From an uncultured Prevotellaceae bacterium (GTDB lineage Bacteria; Bacteroidota; Bacteroidia; Bacteroidales; Bacteroidaceae), in NCBI GenBank assembly GCA_902761905.1, contig CACWMK010000024.1, forward strand, positions 1-39,373: 39,373 nucleotides of DNA. The letters are read 5' to 3'. Below are positions 14,902 to 23,353 of this stretch, piece by piece. The notes beneath the pieces were generated by a model. It worked only from the letters and a program-made list of their open reading frames with translations. It was not told the DNA's origin and made no database searches. The translations under genes and the position numbers were made by a program. How positions within the stretch are numbered: the first letter of the stretch is position 1; the number at the start of each line of letters is the position of its first letter.

Positions 14902-14909
14902 TATCTTTG
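14902..14909 (+). promoter_or_regulatory. -7 element for the coiled-coil gene
   Basis: TATCTTTG about 60 bp before the ATG at 14968. The upstream -33 region is occupied by the 14873-14893 hairpin rather than a consensus TTTG. The leader carries a perfect 6-bp hairpin at 14920-14934. Confidence 0.5.
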
Positions 14910-14967
14910 CATTCGATTTGCCCATGTGATGGGCACTATTAATTACTTAAGGTATTAAGATTGAATT

Positions 14968-15540
14968 ATGAAACTTAGCTTTCTTTTTTGGCGTTCGCAG
15001 CCAACTTGTGAACCGCCAGAGCCGCAGAAGATTGTTCTGCCAGAACGGCGGAGGATAGCTCCGCTAGATGAGATTCCAAGAGAGGTGTGGCTTAAACGCT
15101 TCATCGAGTCGTATCGCCGAAACTGTATGCAGACAGAGATGCTCTCAGATTACACCAAGAGTCTGGAAGATGCATATCGCCATTTACAGGAGAAATACAA
15201 TGACTTGAAGAAGCAAAATGCACTAATCTGTGATTACATGAAGCACATTAACGAAACTGGTGCCAAGGAGTTTGAACTTAAACTGGAGAATCGACAGCTT
15301 AAGACTGAGCTCAACCGCTGCAATCAGTTGATTAAGGATGCGGGTATCACTGGAGATGGCCTTTATATGGACTACAAGACAGCCATAAAGGGGCAGTTTT
15401 ACTACATCCACTATCTCAAGACAGTGCTTCACCTCAACAGAGTGCGTTACAAAAAGAAACTGTCGTTTAATACCGTCGAGTTTGATAATATCGACAGTCT
15501 TATTGACGAGGCAGTTAACGAAAAGAAAATTAAGAAGTAG
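14968..15540 (+). CDS. Coiled-coil hypothetical protein
   Basis: 190 aa. After a proline-rich start (about 12-30), residues about 55-125 form heptad-like helices (LEDAYRHLQEKYNDLKKQN and FELKLENRQLKTELNRC) typical of coiled coil. A more globular C-terminal third ends in a Lys-rich tail. There is no signal peptide and no catalytic motif. It has its own promoter and no co-directional gene closer than 239 bp. Such proteins occur in Bacteroidetes accessory DNA without known function. Confidence 0.6.
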   Translation: MKLSFLFWRSQPTCEPPEPQKIVLPERRRIAPLDEIPREVWLKRFIESYRRNCMQTEMLSDYTKSLEDAYRHLQEKYNDLKKQNALICDYMKHINETGAKEFELKLENRQLKTELNRCNQLIKDAGITGDGLYMDYKTAIKGQFYYIHYLKTVLHLNRVRYKKKLSFNTVEFDNIDSLIDEAVNEKKIKK

Positions 15541-15573
15541 ACCGCTATGAATCTCAAGTCACCAGGCTCACTG

Positions 15574-15625
15574 AGTTGGGCCGCATTCCTAAAAATGGGC
15601 GCGCGCCACGAAAACTCGCCCAACT
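15574..15625. repeat. Inverted repeat after the coiled-coil gene
   Basis: AGTTGGGC (15574-15581) and GCCCAACT (15618-15625) are perfect complements with a 36-nt loop containing a GC-rich GCGCGC centre. No T-run follows, so terminator function is uncertain. Confidence 0.4.
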
Positions 15626-15667
15626 AGCAACCGATGTTACTAAACGTATTCAATCTTATACTAAGTG

Positions 15668-15752
15668 TTCCAAATATTTTGGGACTTTTTTTTTGCTAGA
15701 TGATTTTTCTTGCGGATTATTTGTGCTTTTAAAAAAATCGTCGTATCTTTGC
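15668..15752 (+). repeat. Promoter module copy 4 (drives the AAA/PD-(D/E)XK gene)
   Basis: It begins TCCAAATATTTTGGGAC and a T-run as in copies 2 and 3, then GATTTTTCTTGC. It ends with a canonical promoter: TTTG (15720-15723), 20-nt spacer, TATCTTTG (15744-15751). The predicted start lies about 25 nt before the ATG at 15780. Confidence 0.75.
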
Positions 15753-15779
15753 GGCAGAAAAATTGAATGAAATAGCGAA

Positions 15780-17354
15780 ATGGGTACATATATCAATATA
15801 GGAAACGCGGGATTTCAATCTGCTCTAAATAGCGAATACGTAGATAAATCAGATTTAATCTCGATTGTGAATGCAACGCTCAATACAGAGCGTCGTTTCA
15901 CTTGTGTTTCTCGCTGCCGACGATTTGGTAAGTCGATGGCGGCTAAGATGCTTAATGCCTATTATGATCAGTCATGCGATTCTCGAAGTCTGTTTGCAAA
16001 CCTTAAAATAAGTAGCAATCCTTCGTTTGAGGCGCATTTAAATAAATATCCGGTGATATACCTTGATATGTCGGATTTCGTGACTCGCTTTCACAATCAA
16101 GATATTGTCGGACATATCAATGATGAATTAATTGAGGATATTCATTTAGCGTATCCAGATGTGTCTGTTAATGAGGGTGATGATTTGATGAAATACCTTA
16201 TTAGACTTATTGGAAGCATTAATAAACAGTTTATCTTCATCATCGATGAGTGGGATGCTGTATGTCGCGAATTACCAGCAGGTTCATCGCTTATGGATCG
16301 CTATGTTAACTGGTTGCGTCGTATGTTCAAGGGAGGACAGTCGATGCAGGTATTTGCAGGAGTTTATATGACGGGTATTCTTCCTATTAAGAAGTATTCT
16401 ACAGAGTCGGCTCTTAACAATTTTACTGAGTATTCGATGGTGAATCCTGGCAGAATGGCTAACTTATTCGGTTTTACTTGTAATGAAGTAGTAAACCTCT
16501 GTAAGCAGAATGGTGCTGATTATGATGAATTGCAGAAGTGGTATGATGGCTATAAAATAGGCGAAGAATCGTCTATGTTCAATCCTAACTCTGTTATGCA
16601 AGCCTTGTGGGAGGGTCGCTGTCGAAGCTTTTGGGCCAATACTGGTGCCTATGACGCTGTTGCCTCGTATATTCAGATGAATTATAAGGGACTAAAAGAT
16701 GACATCATATCAATGCTTGGTGGAGGAAGATGCAAAGTAGATCCCACAGGATTTCAAAACGACATGTCGGTGATTAGGACTAAGGACGATGTCTTCACAG
16801 TGCTAATACATTTGGGTTATCTGGCCTATGACAGTGACTTAGATGAGTGTTATGTACCCAACCGAGAAGTTGAAGGAGAATTGGTAAATGCTATCAAAGA
16901 TACTAATTGGCAAAAAGTAATAGACTCAATTAGCGAATCGCTGTCGATTATTAAGGCTGTGCTTGATGGGGATGAAGATGCTGTGGCTCGTGGTGTAGAT
17001 GTGGCACACGATGAGAACACAAGTATCCTTTCGTATAACGACGAGAATTCGTTGGCTTGCGTTTTGAGCCTTGCGTTTTATTCTGCAAGAAATAATTATG
17101 TGATACATCGTGAGTTGCCCACAGGCAAGGGCTTTGCCGACTTGGTGCTAATTCCTCGCAAAAATGTGGAATCGCCTGCTATTGTGTTGGAATTGAAATA
17201 TAACCAAGATGCTGATACAGCTATTGAGCAAATCAAACGTAAGCAGTATCCTGCTAAGGTTGCTGAATATACTGGCGACATACTGCTGGTTGGAATCAAC
17301 TACGACAAGCAGCAAAAAACTCACACTTGTCACATTGAGCGATTTATAAAATAA
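15780..17354 (+). CDS. AAA-ATPase-like / PD-(D/E)XK nuclease-like protein (DUF1703 type)
   Basis: 524 aa. The N-terminal AAA-ATPase_like domain has the variant P-loop RRFGKS (47-52) and Walker B FIFIIDEWD (151-159). The C-terminus has a PD-(D/E)XK core: GFADLVL with D454, then VLELKYN with E471 and K473, followed by a QIKRKQY helix. This family is abundant and often multi-copy in gut Bacteroidetes; function is uncertain, with nuclease or defence roles proposed. No SD or leader motif is seen beyond promoter module copy 4. It is the last plus-strand accessory gene and ends just before a bidirectional terminator. Confidence 0.85.
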   Translation: MGTYINIGNAGFQSALNSEYVDKSDLISIVNATLNTERRFTCVSRCRRFGKSMAAKMLNAYYDQSCDSRSLFANLKISSNPSFEAHLNKYPVIYLDMSDFVTRFHNQDIVGHINDELIEDIHLAYPDVSVNEGDDLMKYLIRLIGSINKQFIFIIDEWDAVCRELPAGSSLMDRYVNWLRRMFKGGQSMQVFAGVYMTGILPIKKYSTESALNNFTEYSMVNPGRMANLFGFTCNEVVNLCKQNGADYDELQKWYDGYKIGEESSMFNPNSVMQALWEGRCRSFWANTGAYDAVASYIQMNYKGLKDDIISMLGGGRCKVDPTGFQNDMSVIRTKDDVFTVLIHLGYLAYDSDLDECYVPNREVEGELVNAIKDTNWQKVIDSISESLSIIKAVLDGDEDAVARGVDVAHDENTSILSYNDENSLACVLSLAFYSARNNYVIHRELPTGKGFADLVLIPRKNVESPAIVLELKYNQDADTAIEQIKRKQYPAKVAEYTGDILLVGINYDKQQKTHTCHIERFIK

Positions 17355-17357
17355 ACA

Positions 17358-17390
17358 AATCCCCAGCATGTGTAGGTGCTGGGGATTTTT
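17358..17390. terminator. Bidirectional intrinsic terminator
   Basis: AATCCCCAGCA and TGCTGGGGATT form an 11-bp stem with an 8-nt loop, followed by TTTTG on the plus strand and preceded by an A-rich run for the minus strand. It separates two convergent genes (stops at 17354 and 17393). Confidence 0.85.
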
Positions 17391-17392
17391 GT

Positions 17393-17881
17393 TTACTTGC
17401 CGGTGGCTTGCTTCATGCCTTCTTGGAACTTGGCTTGAAGTTGGCGGGCCAGGTGGTTGTTGGGGTTTAGCTTTAGGGCCTTTTCGTAGTTCTGCATTAC
17501 GTCGATGTAGTAGCGCTGACCGTTCTGGGCGGGGTTCTGCACTATGCGAACCATGTAGAAGAATCCGCGAAGGGTGCAGAGGTCGGACTGGTCGGCGCTC
17601 TTCATCTGGGCCAGCTGGTAGATGGTCTGTTCGGCCTGTGCCAGCACCGGCTCTGTCTGGGCGGAGTGCGGACAGGTAACGGCGTAGTTAAGACAGGCCA
17701 GGGCCAACTGGTACTTGGGACCTACGCTGTCGGGCTGCATGGCCTCAAGGCGCTTGAGCATGCCAATCTGGTTGAGCATGTCGTCGGGCGATGGCTGGGC
17801 CTGCTGGGCATAGAGGTTTGTTACGCTTGCAAAAACTAACACTACGGTGGCAACAAAGTGCCTAAAAATTGCTAATGTCAT
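17393..17881 (-). CDS. Exported small TPR-like protein
   Basis: 162 aa from the ATG at 17881, chosen because it gives a clean signal peptide (FVATVVLVFASVTNLYAQ, cleavage probably after AQQA). An upstream ATG at 17908 is in frame. The mature part has helical repeats with a TPR-like unit near the end (YIDVMQNYEKALKLNPNNHL). It overlaps the 3' end of the receptor gene by 20 bp and is probably co-transcribed with it. It likely sits in the periplasm or at the outer membrane as an accessory to that receptor; this is inferred. Confidence 0.7.
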   Translation of the reverse strand: MTLAIFRHFVATVVLVFASVTNLYAQQAQPSPDDMLNQIGMLKRLEAMQPDSVGPKYQLALACLNYAVTCPHSAQTEPVLAQAEQTIYQLAQMKSADQSDLCTLRGFFYMVRIVQNPAQNGQRYYIDVMQNYEKALKLNPNNHLARQLQAKFQEGMKQATGK

Positions 17882-19913
17882 AAGCTTTATTATTTTTAAG
17901 TGAAACAAAAATACCGATATAAAAGAACCTGTCGCGGCTGGACATCACGGAGCTACCGTCGGCCTGGTAGCGATGGATGTTGGTGCGACCAAGCACATTG
18001 TTGAGCGACGTGTAGATGATGACCTTGGGACTGAGCAGGTATGTGAGGTTTACATCCAGGCTGTTGTAATGGGGTGTGGTGCCGGCTGCGAACTGGCGAC
18101 CAGAGGCGAAGGATTCGGCCACGCCGATGATGCACTTGCCAATGGAGTATTTGGCCGACAGACGCAAGTTGTGGCGCGATGCAAAGCTAGGTGTGGAGAG
18201 CTCTGTGTAGTCCTGGTACAGGCGTTCAGCATCGCAGAACGAGTAGGCCAGGCTGGTGGTGAGGCGGGGAGAGATGGAGTGATCCTCAGCATACACATCC
18301 ACACCGCGGCTGGTGCCGTAGCCATCGGACTGCCACTGGCCTTGCTGCATCCATGGCAGATGACTGTAGCGCTTGTAGTAAGGCTCGATGCGTAGCAGCG
18401 ATGAGGCCGAACGGTACTGCATGCTGAGTATGAGATGCCAGGCTGAGCTCTGGTCTAAGGCGCAGTGGCTCTGGGCCAGTTGGTCGTCGGTGGGTGTCTG
18501 ACTGTATCGGCCTGCCACCAGCGACAGCTGCCACTGCTTGTTGGGGATATAGCTCAGGGTGGCGCGAGGCATGAACTGCAGACGGGTGCGCATGAGTTCG
18601 GTACGGGCAGACACGTTGAGGAAAAGCTTATTCACCACGCGCAACTGGGCATCGGCATGGGCGGCCAGAATATTGTAATCGAGCGTGTACTGATAATGCG
18701 CGAAATCAAGCGTGCTGTGGCGCAGGTAGTCCTCGATGCCGACGGACAGCTTCAAGCGGTCGCATACCACACGGCGTAGTTCTGACTTAAGGTGCAACTC
18801 GTTGCGATAGTTGCGGTAGTGGTCGCCAGCGCTTACGGCGTCGTCGATATTGTTCCATACGCTGGAGTGGGCTATGCCGGCAAACAGCGTGGTGCCGCGA
18901 GCGATAGGGGCCTTGTAGGTGACGTTGGCATAGACATTGTGCTCTGCCAGACTGATGTGGCGATCGCCTTGGTGTAGGCCTACCGATGTGAGGTCGTAGC
19001 CTGCGTAGGACTTGAGCACGCCGCCACGTGCGAACTCACGTTTATACTGTGCCTCGCCCGACAGCTTGCGATAGGGGCGGGTGAAGTCCTGACGCTGGGT
19101 GAACATACGGTCGTAGAGTCCCATGCTAGTGTAGGCGGCATTAAACGACAGGGCGCTACTGGTAAATGCCTTGGTGCCACCGATGTTCCAGTCGACCAGC
19201 GATGCACTGATGCCGAACTTGTCGCTTGTGGCCACGTCGGTGGTCTCCATGGGCAGTACGGCCGACAGTGCCTGACCGTATTCGCCGCTATAGCCACCCA
19301 GGGTGAAGTTGATGCCTTTGAACAGGAACGGCGAGAAGCGGCCGCGCACTGCGGTATTCTCGGTATTGGTGGTGTAGGGCACCAGCACGTGCATGCCGTT
19401 GACAAACGTCTGGCACTCGTCGCTCTCGCCACCACGTACGTACAGCTTTCCGTCTTCGCCCACCTTCTGGGTGCCAGGCAGCGACTGCAGTGCGGCCACC
19501 ACGTCGCCACAAGAGTTGCCCGACATCACTACATCGAGCGCGTCCATGGTCTTGAAGCCCTCGCTCTTGCCAAAGCTGAAGGTGCTGGCTGTAACCACTA
19601 CCTCGCTGATGGCTGTGGCACGTTCGTGCATGCGTACATTTATATCTGTGAGCGTGCTTACGGGTGCGGTGCGGGTGTAGTCGTCGAAGCCCATGTAGGT
19701 AACCTTCAGCGTAACCTCGCCCGTCTGGCTAGTTTTGAAACTGAATCGGCCCAGGGTGTCGGTCAGGCATCCGTCGATAGTACCCGCGATAAAAACATTG
19801 GCGGCGGGCAGGGGTGCGCGTCCGTCGGTAACTGTACCTGTTACGGTGGTCTGTGCGGCCAACTTGAGGGCTGCCAGCAGACAAATGATGATATGTGCGA
19901 ACTTATGTTTCAT
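17862..19913 (-). CDS. TonB-dependent-receptor-like outer membrane protein
   Basis: 683 aa from the ATG at 19913. Signal peptide IIICLLAALKLAAQ, then a CarboxypepD_reg-like domain (about 18-95: GTVTDGRAPLPAANVFIAGT). A plug domain follows (about 100-215: VVVTASTF, LQSLPGTQKVGEDGKLYVRG, GGYSGEYGQALSAVL), and then a beta-barrel rich in aromatic strands, ending in the terminal Phe typical of barrels. Typical SusC proteins are about 1000 aa, so this is one of the smaller receptors; no SusD partner is adjacent. An ATG at 19931 lies upstream of the -7 element and is therefore unlikely. The substrate is unknown. Confidence 0.85.
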   Translation of the reverse strand: MKHKFAHIIICLLAALKLAAQTTVTGTVTDGRAPLPAANVFIAGTIDGCLTDTLGRFSFKTSQTGEVTLKVTYMGFDDYTRTAPVSTLTDINVRMHERATAISEVVVTASTFSFGKSEGFKTMDALDVVMSGNSCGDVVAALQSLPGTQKVGEDGKLYVRGGESDECQTFVNGMHVLVPYTTNTENTAVRGRFSPFLFKGINFTLGGYSGEYGQALSAVLPMETTDVATSDKFGISASLVDWNIGGTKAFTSSALSFNAAYTSMGLYDRMFTQRQDFTRPYRKLSGEAQYKREFARGGVLKSYAGYDLTSVGLHQGDRHISLAEHNVYANVTYKAPIARGTTLFAGIAHSSVWNNIDDAVSAGDHYRNYRNELHLKSELRRVVCDRLKLSVGIEDYLRHSTLDFAHYQYTLDYNILAAHADAQLRVVNKLFLNVSARTELMRTRLQFMPRATLSYIPNKQWQLSLVAGRYSQTPTDDQLAQSHCALDQSSAWHLILSMQYRSASSLLRIEPYYKRYSHLPWMQQGQWQSDGYGTSRGVDVYAEDHSISPRLTTSLAYSFCDAERLYQDYTELSTPSFASRHNLRLSAKYSIGKCIIGVAESFASGRQFAAGTTPHYNSLDVNLTYLLSPKVIIYTSLNNVLGRTNIHRYQADGSSVMSSRDRFFYIGIFVSLKNNKAYDISNF

Positions 19914-19917
19914 GCCG

Positions 19918-19949
19918 CAAAGATACGGCAAGAAATCGTAGCCTCCAAA
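19918..19949 (-). promoter_or_regulatory. Promoter of the TonB-dependent receptor (leaderless layout)
   Basis: On the minus strand TTTG (19946-19949), 20-nt spacer, TATCTTTG (19918-19925). Only 4 nt (CGGC) separate it from the ATG at 19913, so the mRNA would start at or next to the start codon. This decides the start of the gene. Confidence 0.75.
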
Positions 19950-20025
19950 TATTGCTGACAGACAGCTAGAACTGCTGACGGAAAGCTAAGTCGCGAGGCG
20001 AATGACTAGAAAAAATGACGAATGA

Positions 20026-20850
20026 CTAAGCGATAAACGACTTGAGTTGGGGCACATACGAGCGCGAAACTGGGATGCTAGTGGCGCATGTGCCCAGGCG
20101 GAGTTGGTAGCCGTTTGAGTTGCCCTTGGCCTGGGTGATATTGTTGACGTTGACCACAAACGAGCGATGGCACTGGAAGATGTTCTGGTACTCTCTGAGC
20201 TCGTCGACTACGGCCGATAGTGTGGTGTGAATCTCGACGCTGGTGGGATGGTCGTCGCGAAGATAGCATACCGAGACATTGTTTTTCTGCGCCTCGATAT
20301 ACAGCAGATGATTGATGGGGATGGTGAGGTCGTTGCCACGCACATTGGTGTCGTGGATGGTGATGGTGATGTCGCGTTGCTCGTCGGTGGTGTTGTTGAG
20401 CAGGTCTTGCATTCGCTCGCGCAGACTACGGTTGTAGTCAATGCCGATGGACAGCACGGTCATAATGAGGCCGATAATGAGCGTCCACTGCAGAAACATG
20501 AGGAACACGCGGGCCGTGATGGGATAGTGGAAGAGGGCGGCGAACGTGAGGAAATTGCAGATGGCGATAAATGCTATCAGTCCCAGTGTGCAGCACCCGT
20601 TGTGCCATATCCGCCAGGGTTTTATGTGCTTGACGAGTGGTGAGATGACGCCCCACCAGTACAAGGCGTAGCAGCACGTGGTGATGAGTCCGAACACGGC
20701 GGCTACCAGGCACTTGTTGCCCTGATACATGCTGAACCCGAAGGGTTGCAACAAAAACAGTATCGCCCAGATGATCACACCATAGGCGATACTGTCTTTA
20801 AGCCAATGCCTACTCTGCTTGAACGGATATGTGCGAGTGAGTATTGACAT
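20026..20850 (-). CDS. Membrane-anchored LytTR transcriptional regulator
   Basis: 274 aa. Four predicted membrane segments in the N-terminal half (about 21-42, 47-69, 88-108, 114-138) are followed by a short linker helix and a LytTR DNA-binding domain (about 165-274: LTIPINHLLYIEAQKNNVSV, then FQCHRSFVVNVNNIT). There is no receiver domain, so it is not a classical response regulator. Such proteins may sense a membrane signal directly. It starts 9 bp after the hisC stop, where hisB often sits in Bacteroidales, so it is probably co-transcribed with the his genes. The target operon is unknown; the receptor gene just downstream is one candidate. Confidence 0.85.
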   Translation of the reverse strand: MSILTRTYPFKQSRHWLKDSIAYGVIIWAILFLLQPFGFSMYQGNKCLVAAVFGLITTCCYALYWWGVISPLVKHIKPWRIWHNGCCTLGLIAFIAICNFLTFAALFHYPITARVFLMFLQWTLIIGLIMTVLSIGIDYNRSLRERMQDLLNNTTDEQRDITITIHDTNVRGNDLTIPINHLLYIEAQKNNVSVCYLRDDHPTSVEIHTTLSAVVDELREYQNIFQCHRSFVVNVNNITQAKGNSNGYQLRLGTCATSIPVSRSYVPQLKSFIA

Positions 20851-20859
20851 AGTGTATGA

Positions 20860-21894
20860 TTAGTACTGCCGCAGTGCGGCTACCAGTTCATTATTCTCGG
20901 TCTTGGTACCTATCGTGATGCGAAGGCAGTTCTGACAGAGTTGCACGCGATGACGGTTGCGCACGATGATGGCGTGGTCTACCAGATAGTTGTAAATCTT
21001 GGTAGCATCGGTCATCTTGGCCAGGAAGAAGTTGGCATCCGTAGGATACACTTTTTCGCAAATGGGCAGCTCGCGGAAAGCCTCAATCATGCGACTACGC
21101 TCCTGCAACAGTATCTTTACCCATTGATCTACCTCGAACGGGTCCTTAAGTGCTTCGAGAGCCTGCTGCTGGGTAAGCTGGTTTACGTTGTAGGGATACT
21201 TCACCTTATTAAATATATCGATGATGTCCTGCGACGCAAATGCCATACCCAAGCGGATGGCTGCACAGCCCCACGCTTTCGACATGGTGTTGAGTACTAT
21301 CATGTTGGGGTACTTTGCGAGTTCGCTGCGCAGTGTCTTCTGCGATGAGAAGTCGCTGTAGGCCTCGTCGACGATGACCAGACCTTCGAACTGCTCGATA
21401 ACCTTGATGACCTCTTCGCGTACCAGACAGTTGCCTGTGGGGTTGTTAGGTGTGCAGAGCCAGATGATCTTGGTGTGAGCATTGGTGGCGGCCAACAGCT
21501 TGTCGGCTGTGGTCTGATACTGCTCGTCGAGCAGCACTGTGCGATACTCTACGTTGTTGATATCGGCACACACCTTGTACATGCCGTAGGTGGGCTCGAT
21601 GGCCACTACGTTATCCACGCCAGGCTCGCAGAAACAGCGGTAGGGCAGGTCGATGGCCTCGTCGCTACCGTTGCCCAGGAATATGCACTCGGCGGGCACT
21701 CCCTTTACCTTAGAGATGGCTGCCTTGAGCTCGAGCTGCAGTGGGTCGGGGTAGCGATTGAATGGCGCATTGTAAGGGTTCTCGTTGGCATCGAGAAACA
21801 CTCGCGCCTCGCGACCTGCGTACTCATTGCGAGCGCTGCTGTATGGTGCCAGACTCCAGATATTTGGGCGAGTTAATTGTTCTAACGTCTTCAT
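20860..21894 (-). CDS. hisC: Histidinol-phosphate aminotransferase
   Basis: 344 aa, usual family length. PLP enzyme of histidine synthesis converting imidazole-acetol phosphate and glutamate to histidinol phosphate. Visible motifs: DANENP near the start, GNGSDEAID (75-83), TPNNPTGN (148-155), VDEAYSDF (175-182) and the Schiff-base lysine in TMSKAWG (K206). It is third after hisG and hisD on the same strand, separated from hisD by a dispersed inverted repeat. The ATG at 21894 fits the family N-terminus. Confidence 0.95.
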   Translation of the reverse strand: MKTLEQLTRPNIWSLAPYSSARNEYAGREARVFLDANENPYNAPFNRYPDPLQLELKAAISKVKGVPAECIFLGNGSDEAIDLPYRCFCEPGVDNVVAIEPTYGMYKVCADINNVEYRTVLLDEQYQTTADKLLAATNAHTKIIWLCTPNNPTGNCLVREEVIKVIEQFEGLVIVDEAYSDFSSQKTLRSELAKYPNMIVLNTMSKAWGCAAIRLGMAFASQDIIDIFNKVKYPYNVNQLTQQQALEALKDPFEVDQWVKILLQERSRMIEAFRELPICEKVYPTDANFFLAKMTDATKIYNYLVDHAIIVRNRHRVQLCQNCLRITIGTKTENNELVAALRQY

Positions 21895-21910
21895 TGTTCT
21901 TTTTGTTTTA

Positions 21911-21984
21911 CCTACGGATTTTACGGATTATACAGATTATATCTCGCGGATAATTAAATTCGTAAAATCCGTATAATCCGTAGG
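21911..21984. repeat. Dispersed inverted repeat family C, copy 1
   Basis: CCTACGGATTTTACGGATTA and its complement at the other end form an arm of about 20 bp around an AT-rich loop with TATACAGATTATAT. The same arms recur at 30784-30856. It fills the hisD-hisC gap and would form an mRNA hairpin on either strand. Confidence 0.85.
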
Positions 21985-21995
21985 CTAAATTATTA

Positions 21996-23279
21996 TTACT
22001 CAATCGATCGCATGCGGACGCGCATTGCGTTTGCATGCGCTTCGAGCTGCTCGGCTTCGGCCATGAGTTCTACGGCGCGGCCTATGCTGCGGATACCATC
22101 CTCGGTGAGGTGCTGGAAAGTGATCTTGCGACAATAGCTGTCCAGGTTTACACCGCTGTAGGCAGTGGCATAGCCGTGAGTGGGCAGAGTGTGGTTGGTG
22201 CCGCTGGCATAGTCGCCTGCACTCTCGCAAGCATACTGGCCCAGGAACACGCTACCAGCATTAACCACCTTGCTAGCCACCTTGTTATAGTCCTTAACCT
22301 GCAGGATGAGATGCTCAGGAGCATAGGCATTCGACAGGTCGATGGCCTCCTGCATGCTGTTGACCAGTACCAGACGGCTGTTGTCGAGCGCCTTGGCTGC
22401 CATCTCCTTGCGGGGAAGCAGGTCGAGCTGACGGTTCACTTCGGCCTGAACGTCGAGTATTACCTGCTCGGAAGTGGTGATGAGGAACACCTGTGAGTCG
22501 ATGCCATGCTCGGCCTGCGACAGCAGATCGGCTGCCACAAACTCGATGTTGGCATGATTGTCGGCAATCACACATACCTCCGATGGACCAGCGGGCATGT
22601 CGATAGCCACATCGTGCAGACTAACCTGCTGCTTGGCGGCCATCACATACTGGTTGCCGGGACCGAATATCTTGTAAACCTTGGGCACACTCTCGGTACC
22701 GTAGGCCATAGCGCCGATGGCCTGTACGCCACCTGCCTTGAATATCTTGCTTACACCAGCGATACGGGCAGCTACCAGTATGGCAGGATTAACCTTGCCA
22801 TCGCGACCTGGAGGTGTGCAGAGCACTATCTCCTGGCAACCTGCTATCTTGGCAGGTGTGGCCAGCATGAGCACGGTTGAGAAGAGTGGGGCAGTGCCGC
22901 CAGGAATGTAGAGGCCCACCTTCTCGATGGCTACACTCTTCTGCCAGCAAACCACGCCGGGCTGAGTCTCGATCTTCTTGCCCTTGAACTGCTGCGACTC
23001 GTGGAAGGTCTTGATGTTGTAGTGAGCCACTTGGATGGCAGCCTTCAACTCAGGACTAACCAGCCCCTCGGCCTCGTTCATCTCGGCCTCGGTAACAGCC
23101 AGCTGGGGCAGGTCTACGTGGTCGAACTTCAGCTCGTAGCCCTTCACAGCATCGTCGCCGCGCTTCTTTACGTCGGCCAGAACAGATGCTACAGTGTCGT
23201 TGAGCTTCGACACATCAAGATGTGGACGCTCAACTATCTTTGCCCATTCGCTTCTTTGAGGGTTTCTTATAACAATCAT
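21996..23279 (-). CDS. hisD: Histidinol dehydrogenase
   Basis: 427 aa, full family length. Zinc- and NAD-dependent oxidation of histidinol to histidine in two steps. Typical blocks: [49 protein letters not shown], the zinc/substrate segment [17 protein letters not shown], and the C-terminal [13 protein letters not shown]. It lies 74 bp after hisG and 101 bp before hisC, so the three form a his operon segment. The ATG at 23279 is the only sensible start. Confidence 0.96.
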   Translation of the reverse strand: MIVIRNPQRSEWAKIVERPHLDVSKLNDTVASVLADVKKRGDDAVKGYELKFDHVDLPQLAVTEAEMNEAEGLVSPELKAAIQVAHYNIKTFHESQQFKGKKIETQPGVVCWQKSVAIEKVGLYIPGGTAPLFSTVLMLATPAKIAGCQEIVLCTPPGRDGKVNPAILVAARIAGVSKIFKAGGVQAIGAMAYGTESVPKVYKIFGPGNQYVMAAKQQVSLHDVAIDMPAGPSEVCVIADNHANIEFVAADLLSQAEHGIDSQVFLITTSEQVILDVQAEVNRQLDLLPRKEMAAKALDNSRLVLVNSMQEAIDLSNAYAPEHLILQVKDYNKVASKVVNAGSVFLGQYACESAGDYASGTNHTLPTHGYATAYSGVNLDSYCRKITFQHLTEDGIRSIGRAVELMAEAEQLEAHANAMRVRMRSIE

Positions 23280-23353
23280 TAAACTGAATTTTAATGTTTA
23301 TCTTTCGCTCGGCTTTGCCGCTTGGCTTCGCCAAGAATGTTTAATGTTTAATC
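23280..23353. repeat. hisG-hisD spacer with a partial family D repeat
   Basis: It contains CTTGGC-TTC-GCCAAG (23321-23335) preceded by CGGCTTTGCCG, the same core found in the longer family D repeats at 32474-32580 and 39006-39120. TTTAATGTTTA occurs on both sides. It would form a stable hairpin in the his mRNA. Confidence 0.6.

Larger units (their letters stand above)
14632..14967. other. 336-bp intergenic region after the methylase operon
   Basis: It holds the candidate minus-strand RNA, an AT palindrome AATATCT-AAA-AGATATT (14844-14860) that could be an operator, a terminator-like hairpin GTGCATC (14873-14879) / GATGCAC (14887-14893) followed by TTTTG, the promoter of the next gene (14902-14909), and a leader hairpin GCCCAT-GTG-ATGGGC (14920-14934). 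Confidence 0.55.

Noticed and set aside
15576-15770. 64-codon plus-strand frame before the AAA/PD-(D/E)XK gene
   Set aside because: Its second half is a translation of promoter module copy 4; only the first 40 residues might be a remnant.
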